Shown here piece by piece: positions 5,628 to 7,928 of a DNA stretch of 7,928 nt. The notes beneath the pieces were generated by a model. That model was not told where the DNA came from and made no database searches. It saw only the letters and a program-made list of their open reading frames with translations. The translations under genes were made by a program, and so were the position numbers. Each line of letters opens with the position of its first letter. Positions within the stretch are counted from its first letter, which is position 1. The DNA is from an uncultured Alphaproteobacteria bacterium (GTDB taxonomy: Bacteria > Pseudomonadota > Alphaproteobacteria > Caulobacterales > Parvularculaceae). The DNA is taken from positions 1 to 7,928 of the forward strand of contig CALAZI010000023.1 of assembly GCA_937895955.1 (NCBI GenBank), given 5' to 3'.

Positions 5628-6104
5628 ATGCGGTTGACCACTAAAGGGCGTTACGCGGTGCAGGCGATGGCGGACATCGCTGCGGCGAAAGGCGACGCGC
5701 CGGTGGCGCTGCCTGAGATCGCGGCGCGGCAGGGCATTTCCGCCGGCTATCTCGAACAGTTGTTTGCAAAACTGCGTCGCGCCGGACTTGTCATGAGCGT
5801 GCGCGGCGTATCGGGCGGCTATCGCCTGGCGCGCGCGTCGCGCGCTATCCGCGTGTCGGAGATCGTTGAAGCGGTCGATGAGGAAATCCAGACGACGGCC
5901 TGCGGCGGCAAGACGATCGGCTGCCAGGGCGCCGGCGCGCGCTGCCTGACGCATGATCTCTGGGATGAGCTTGGCCGGCAGATCGATCTTTTCCTGTCCG
6001 CCGTGACGCTGGAAGACATCATCGAAAAGCGCGTGACCGGCATGGCGGCGGTGAATGCGCCAACAAACTTCAACGAAAATTACAAAATGGGGGCTGCGGA
6101 ATGA
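5628..6104 (+). CDS. iscR: Rrf2-family Fe-S sensing transcription regulator IscR
   Basis: This 158-residue winged helix-turn-helix regulator senses cellular Fe-S status and controls cluster-assembly genes. The N-terminus MRLTTKGRYAVQAM is the canonical Rrf2 start. The recognition region ISAGYLEQLFAKLRRAGLV (37-55) and wing SVRGVSGGYRLAR (57-69) closely resemble E. coli IscR, and Glu43 is kept. Candidate cluster ligands are Cys92, Cys99, Cys106 and His109. The spacing is C-X6-C-X6-C-X2-H, one residue longer in each interval than the C-X5-C-X5-C-X2-H of E. coli IscR. A [2Fe-2S] cluster is inferred. The ribosome-binding sequence is weak (GGGA about eight bases upstream). It is first in the operon; its TGA overlaps the ATG of the following mini-ORF as ATGA. 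A type-1 IscR site upstream points to autoregulation. Confidence 0.93.
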   Translation: MRLTTKGRYAVQAMADIAAAKGDAPVALPEIAARQGISAGYLEQLFAKLRRAGLVMSVRGVSGGYRLARASRAIRVSEIVEAVDEEIQTTACGGKTIGCQGAGARCLTHDLWDELGRQIDLFLSAVTLEDIIEKRVTGMAAVNAPTNFNENYKMGAAE

Positions 6105-6152
6105 CTGAAGCGAAGCGACGCCATTATCTCGATTACAATGCGACGACGCCGG
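6091..6152 (+). repeat. Partial duplication of the cysteine desulfurase gene start, copy 1
   Basis: This 62-bp segment aligns without gaps to 6204-6265 at an offset of 113 bp, with 54 of 62 bases identical. The right-hand 40 bases (6113-6152) differ at only one position, a synonymous AAT/AAC. It starts in the last codons of iscR and ends after the CCG codon of the ATTP motif. Similarity is lost beyond it. Confidence 0.9.
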
Positions 6153-6217
6153 CCCGCGCGCGAAGGCGCGCATTAATAAGAACGCACCGGCGCGGTGAGG
6201 GGAGGGCTGCAAAGTGA
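6101..6217 (+). pseudogene. 38-codon mini-ORF, internally deleted copy of the cysteine desulfurase gene
   Basis: This reading frame begins with ATG overlapping the iscR stop (ATGA) and ends with TGA overlapping the GTG start of the intact desulfurase (GTGA). Residues 1-17, MTEAKRRHYLDYNATTP, match the desulfurase N-terminus at 16 of 17 positions. Residues 18-28 are unrelated and Arg-rich, with a GCGCGC-GAAG-GCGCGC hairpin at 6156-6171. The last ten residues, HRRGEGRAAK, resemble the desulfurase C-terminus YRRVKTRAAE (five of ten identical). The simplest reading is a tandem duplicate that lost its middle. No PLP lysine or catalytic cysteine remains, so it is not an enzyme. It may still be translated to couple iscR to the downstream gene. 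Its ribosome-binding site (GGGGG, seven bases upstream) is weak. Being too short for most annotation pipelines, it would usually be missed. Confidence 0.7.
6156..6171 (+). other. GC hairpin in the mini-ORF
   Basis: GCGCGC (6156-6161), loop GAAG, and GCGCGC (6166-6171) form a compact six-base-pair hairpin exactly where the duplicated segment stops matching the desulfurase gene. It may mark the deletion joint. It lacks a T-run, so it is not an evident terminator, though it could slow ribosomes or polymerase between iscR and the desulfurase gene. Confidence 0.5.
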
Positions 6218-6265
6218 CCAAGGCAAAGCGACGCCATTATCTCGATTACAACGCGACGACGCCGG
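6204..6265 (+). repeat. Partial duplication of the cysteine desulfurase gene start, copy 2
   Basis: This is the copy that belongs to the intact gene. It covers the end of the mini-ORF, the GTG start and codons through ATTP. See the copy at 6091-6152 for the alignment. Confidence 0.9.
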
Positions 6266-7368
6266 TGCGCCCGGAAGTGATCGACGCTGTTTGCAAGGCG
6301 ATGGCGACAATCGGCAATTCATCATCGGTGCATGAAGAAGGGCGCGCCGCGCGCGCCATTGTCGAGGAGGGGCGCGAGAAATTGCGGACGCTTGTAAATG
6401 CGCCGGTGAACGGCGTCATCCTGACCGGCGGCGGCACGGAAGCCATTCATTATGCCCTGAACGGCACGGTGAAGACCGGAAATGTCAAACGCATTTTCGT
6501 CAGCGCGATCGAGCACGCCGCCGTTCCGTCGAACGCCGCCGAGACCGGCGTTCCCGTCGAGACGATTCCGGCGATGAAATCCGGCGTCGTCGATCTCGAC
6601 TGGCTGCGCGACCGATTGAAAGACTATGACGTCAAGCGCGACGGCGGCTTTCTCGTCTGCGTCATGTTCGCCAATAACGAAACAGGCGTCATCCAGCCGG
6701 TCAAAGAGGCGGCTGATATCGTTCATGACAAAGGCGGGCTTTTGTTCGTCGACGCGGCGCAGGCGGTCGGCAAGGTTCCCGTCAATTTCGTCATGTCCGG
6801 CGCCGATCTGATGGCGGTGACGGCGCACAAATTCGGCGGGCCGATCGGCGTCGGCGCGCTCATCGCCGGGCCTAACCTGCCGCTCCATCCGATCATGCGC
6901 GGCGGCGGCCATGAATCGAACCGCCGCGCGGGCACGCATAACGTGCCGGCGATCGCGGGGCTCGGCGTCGCGTGCGACTTGGCGCCGTCATCGGTTGAAA
7001 AGGCGCCGAAAATCGCCGCGATGCGCGACAGGATGCAGGCGGCGGCGGAAGACGCCGGCGCGCATGTCTGGGGTGCGAGCGAGGATCGGCTTCCGGGCAC
7101 TCTGTCCATGTCCGCGCCGGGCTTCGCCTCGCAGACGCAATTGATGGCGATGGATTTGGCCGGCATCGCGATTTCATCGGGATCGGCCTGCTCGTCGGGA
7201 AAAACGAAACCATCGCATGTGCTGACGGCGATGGGCGCCGAAGAAGCGCTCGCGACCTGCGGCATCCGCGTATCGTTGGGGTGGAATTCAGTAGACGAAG
7301 ACGTTGATGCGTTCTGCCGCGAATGGCCGGAAGCCTATCGGCGCGTCAAAACGAGGGCTGCGGAATGA
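6214..7368 (+). CDS. Cysteine desulfurase, NifS/IscS type
   Basis: This 384-residue PLP enzyme removes sulfur from L-cysteine, giving alanine and an enzyme persulfide that feeds Fe-S cluster assembly. Key features are LDYNATTPVRP (10-20), GGTEAIH (73-79), His101 stacking on PLP, the NNETG motif with Asn155, Asp180 and Gln183, Schiff-base Lys206 in TAHKFGGP, and catalytic Cys326 in SSGSACSSGK. The SGSAC loop is typical of the NifS/IscS group rather than SufS. Full family length suggests it is intact. The GTG at 6214 is supported by AGGGGAGGG ending seven bases upstream and by the conserved N-terminus. It overlaps the mini-ORF stop (GTGA) and the following DUF1330 gene (ATGA). It is annotated here by family; iscS or nifS naming would need phylogeny. 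Expression is expected to follow the IscR-controlled promoter. Confidence 0.95.
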   Translation: MTKAKRRHYLDYNATTPVRPEVIDAVCKAMATIGNSSSVHEEGRAARAIVEEGREKLRTLVNAPVNGVILTGGGTEAIHYALNGTVKTGNVKRIFVSAIEHAAVPSNAAETGVPVETIPAMKSGVVDLDWLRDRLKDYDVKRDGGFLVCVMFANNETGVIQPVKEAADIVHDKGGLLFVDAAQAVGKVPVNFVMSGADLMAVTAHKFGGPIGVGALIAGPNLPLHPIMRGGGHESNRRAGTHNVPAIAGLGVACDLAPSSVEKAPKIAAMRDRMQAAAEDAGAHVWGASEDRLPGTLSMSAPGFASQTQLMAMDLAGIAISSGSACSSGKTKPSHVLTAMGAEEALATCGIRVSLGWNSVDEDVDAFCREWPEAYRRVKTRAAE

Positions 7369-7655
7369 CCGTTTACGCAATCGTTCAGCTGAAAATTCAC
7401 GACCGGCCGACCTACGACCGGTATATGGGCCGGTTCATGCCGGTGTTTGACAAATTCAACGGCAAGGTGCTCGTCGCCGACGACGCGCCGAAGGTTCTTG
7501 AAGGAAAATGGGACGCGAACCGCGTCGTGCTTTTATCCTTCCCCGACAAGAAGAGCTTCTTCGCCTGGGCGGGATCGCCCGACTATCAGGAAATCGCCAA
7601 GGACCGCATCGCGTCGGCTGAATCCGTTGTGTTGCTTGCGGAGGGACTTGAGTGA
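7365..7655 (+). CDS. DUF1330 family protein
   Basis: This 96-residue protein matches the DUF1330 pattern, a small dimeric alpha/beta-barrel fold. It has an opening beta strand (YAIVQLKI, 4-11), D-x-x-x-Y-x-x-Y (DRPTYDRYM, 13-21), GKVLVADD (33-40), LEGKW (45-49), RVVLLSFPDKKSFFAWAGSPDYQEI (53-77) and a final strand with E-G. No biochemical role is established for the family, and no metal or catalytic motif is obvious. The ATG at 7365 overlaps the desulfurase stop as ATGA, with GAGGG eight bases ahead; a longer open frame from 7323 would overlap the desulfurase in another frame. Its place between the desulfurase and a probable sufB is unusual and suggests an accessory role in Fe-S assembly, which is inference from position only. 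Confidence 0.88.
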   Translation: MTVYAIVQLKIHDRPTYDRYMGRFMPVFDKFNGKVLVADDAPKVLEGKWDANRVVLLSFPDKKSFFAWAGSPDYQEIAKDRIASAESVVLLAEGLE

Positions 7656-7903
7656 CGACGGCGCCCAAAATGCCGATCTGGAAGCGCGCCGCCATTCGGG
7701 GCGTCGGCGCCGCCGCGCTGTTATTCGTTTCGCTTGAAGGGCTGATCCTGCTCGGCAAGACGGCGAAGCTCGACACGGCCGAAGCCTTGATTATCGCGCT
7801 CGCCTCTGGCGCAGCCTATGCCGGGCTCTGGACGATGTTCGCGGCCGTCGTCGACCGTATGCTCGCGCGCGTCAATGAAGCCGCGAAAGGCGATGAGCAA
7901 TGA
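7652..7903 (+). CDS. Small two-helix membrane protein in the Fe-S operon
   Basis: This 83-residue protein is of no family I recognise. A short basic N-terminus (KMPIWKRAAIR, 6-16) precedes a hydrophobic stretch at about 17-35; a second spans about 42-67, followed by a charged C-terminus. The positive-inside rule suggests both termini are cytoplasmic. It begins with GTG overlapping the DUF1330 stop (GTGA); GGAGGG lies six bases upstream, supporting this start. Its TGA overlaps the next ATG (ATGA). SUF machinery is cytosolic, so a membrane protein inside the operon is unexpected. It may have a role linking assembly to the membrane, or simply be co-regulated; neither is shown. Confidence 0.85.
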   Translation: MTTAPKMPIWKRAAIRGVGAAALLFVSLEGLILLGKTAKLDTAEALIIALASGAAYAGLWTMFAAVVDRMLARVNEAAKGDEQ

Positions 7904-7928
7904 GCGACGTTTCGGAGCGCATCGACAA
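7900..7928 (+). CDS. 5' end of a gene, probably sufB (cut by window edge)
   Basis: Nine complete codons plus two bases are present (MSDVSERID). The ATG overlaps the stop of the preceding gene as ATGA, with AAAGG nine bases upstream. In Alphaproteobacteria the iscR-desulfurase pair is typically followed by sufB, which encodes a subunit of the Fe-S scaffold complex SufBCD. The identity is inferred from operon order; nine residues cannot prove it. Confidence 0.55.

Noticed and set aside
6101..6217. Mini-ORF as a frameshifted N-terminus of the intact desulfurase
   Set aside because: The two frames differ, but the intact gene has its own start, ribosome-binding site and complete N-terminus, so no frameshift is needed to explain it.
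5574..6221. Minus-strand open frame of 215 codons across iscR
   Set aside because: It is antisense to iscR, and its product is rich in Arg and His with no domain. The iscR frame has clear family motifs.
6322..6939. Minus-strand open frame of 205 codons inside the desulfurase gene
   Set aside because: It is fully antisense to a well-conserved enzyme and shows no protein-like pattern.

Overview
The window is GC-rich and densely coded, with many GCG/CGC codons. It looks like chromosomal DNA of an alphaproteobacterium. The reasons are an Rrf2/IscR-type regulator followed by a NifS/IscS-type cysteine desulfurase at the head of a SUF-like operon, a COG2945-type alpha/beta hydrolase divergent from it, and an ECF sigma factor beside a DUF6249-type membrane protein. 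A Parvularcula/Hyphomonas-like marine lineage is possible, but that placement is a guess. No rRNA, tRNA, CRISPR array, insertion sequence or phage gene was found.

Layout. (1) 1-133 is a leader with a perfect inverted repeat at 74-88, followed by a 433-aa multi-pass membrane protein of unknown function (134-1435, +). (2) Its stop codon interlocks with that of a minus-strand three-gene unit, 2734 down to 1432: a DUF6249-like membrane protein, an ECF sigma factor and a 112-aa two-helix membrane protein. (3) After a 194-bp divergent intergenic region comes a lipoprotein of the metal-dependent amidohydrolase family (2929-4203, +). (4) A short GC-repeat region separates it from a minus-strand pair: an unrecognised 108-aa protein (4294-4620) and the alpha/beta hydrolase (4716-5384). 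A strong stem-loop lies between these two. (5) A 243-bp divergent region carries a near-perfect type-1 IscR operator over a candidate -35 element. It leads into a plus-strand operon: iscR, a 38-codon mini-ORF, cysteine desulfurase, a DUF1330 protein, an 83-aa two-helix membrane protein, and the first nine codons of a gene that is probably sufB.

How the genes work together. The right half is an iron-sulfur cluster assembly operon controlled by its own Fe-S-sensing repressor. The desulfurase supplies sulfur, and SufB and later proteins, presumably beyond the window edge, form the scaffold. Every one of the five gene junctions from iscR to the putative sufB is a 4-nt ATGA or GTGA overlap, so translation is probably coupled throughout.

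The most unusual item is the 38-codon mini-ORF at 6101-6217. Its first 17 codons duplicate the start of the cysteine desulfurase gene (16 of 17 residues identical), and its last codons resemble that protein's C-terminus. It looks like an internally deleted tandem copy of the desulfurase gene, now serving, perhaps only incidentally, as a coupling bridge between iscR and the intact gene.
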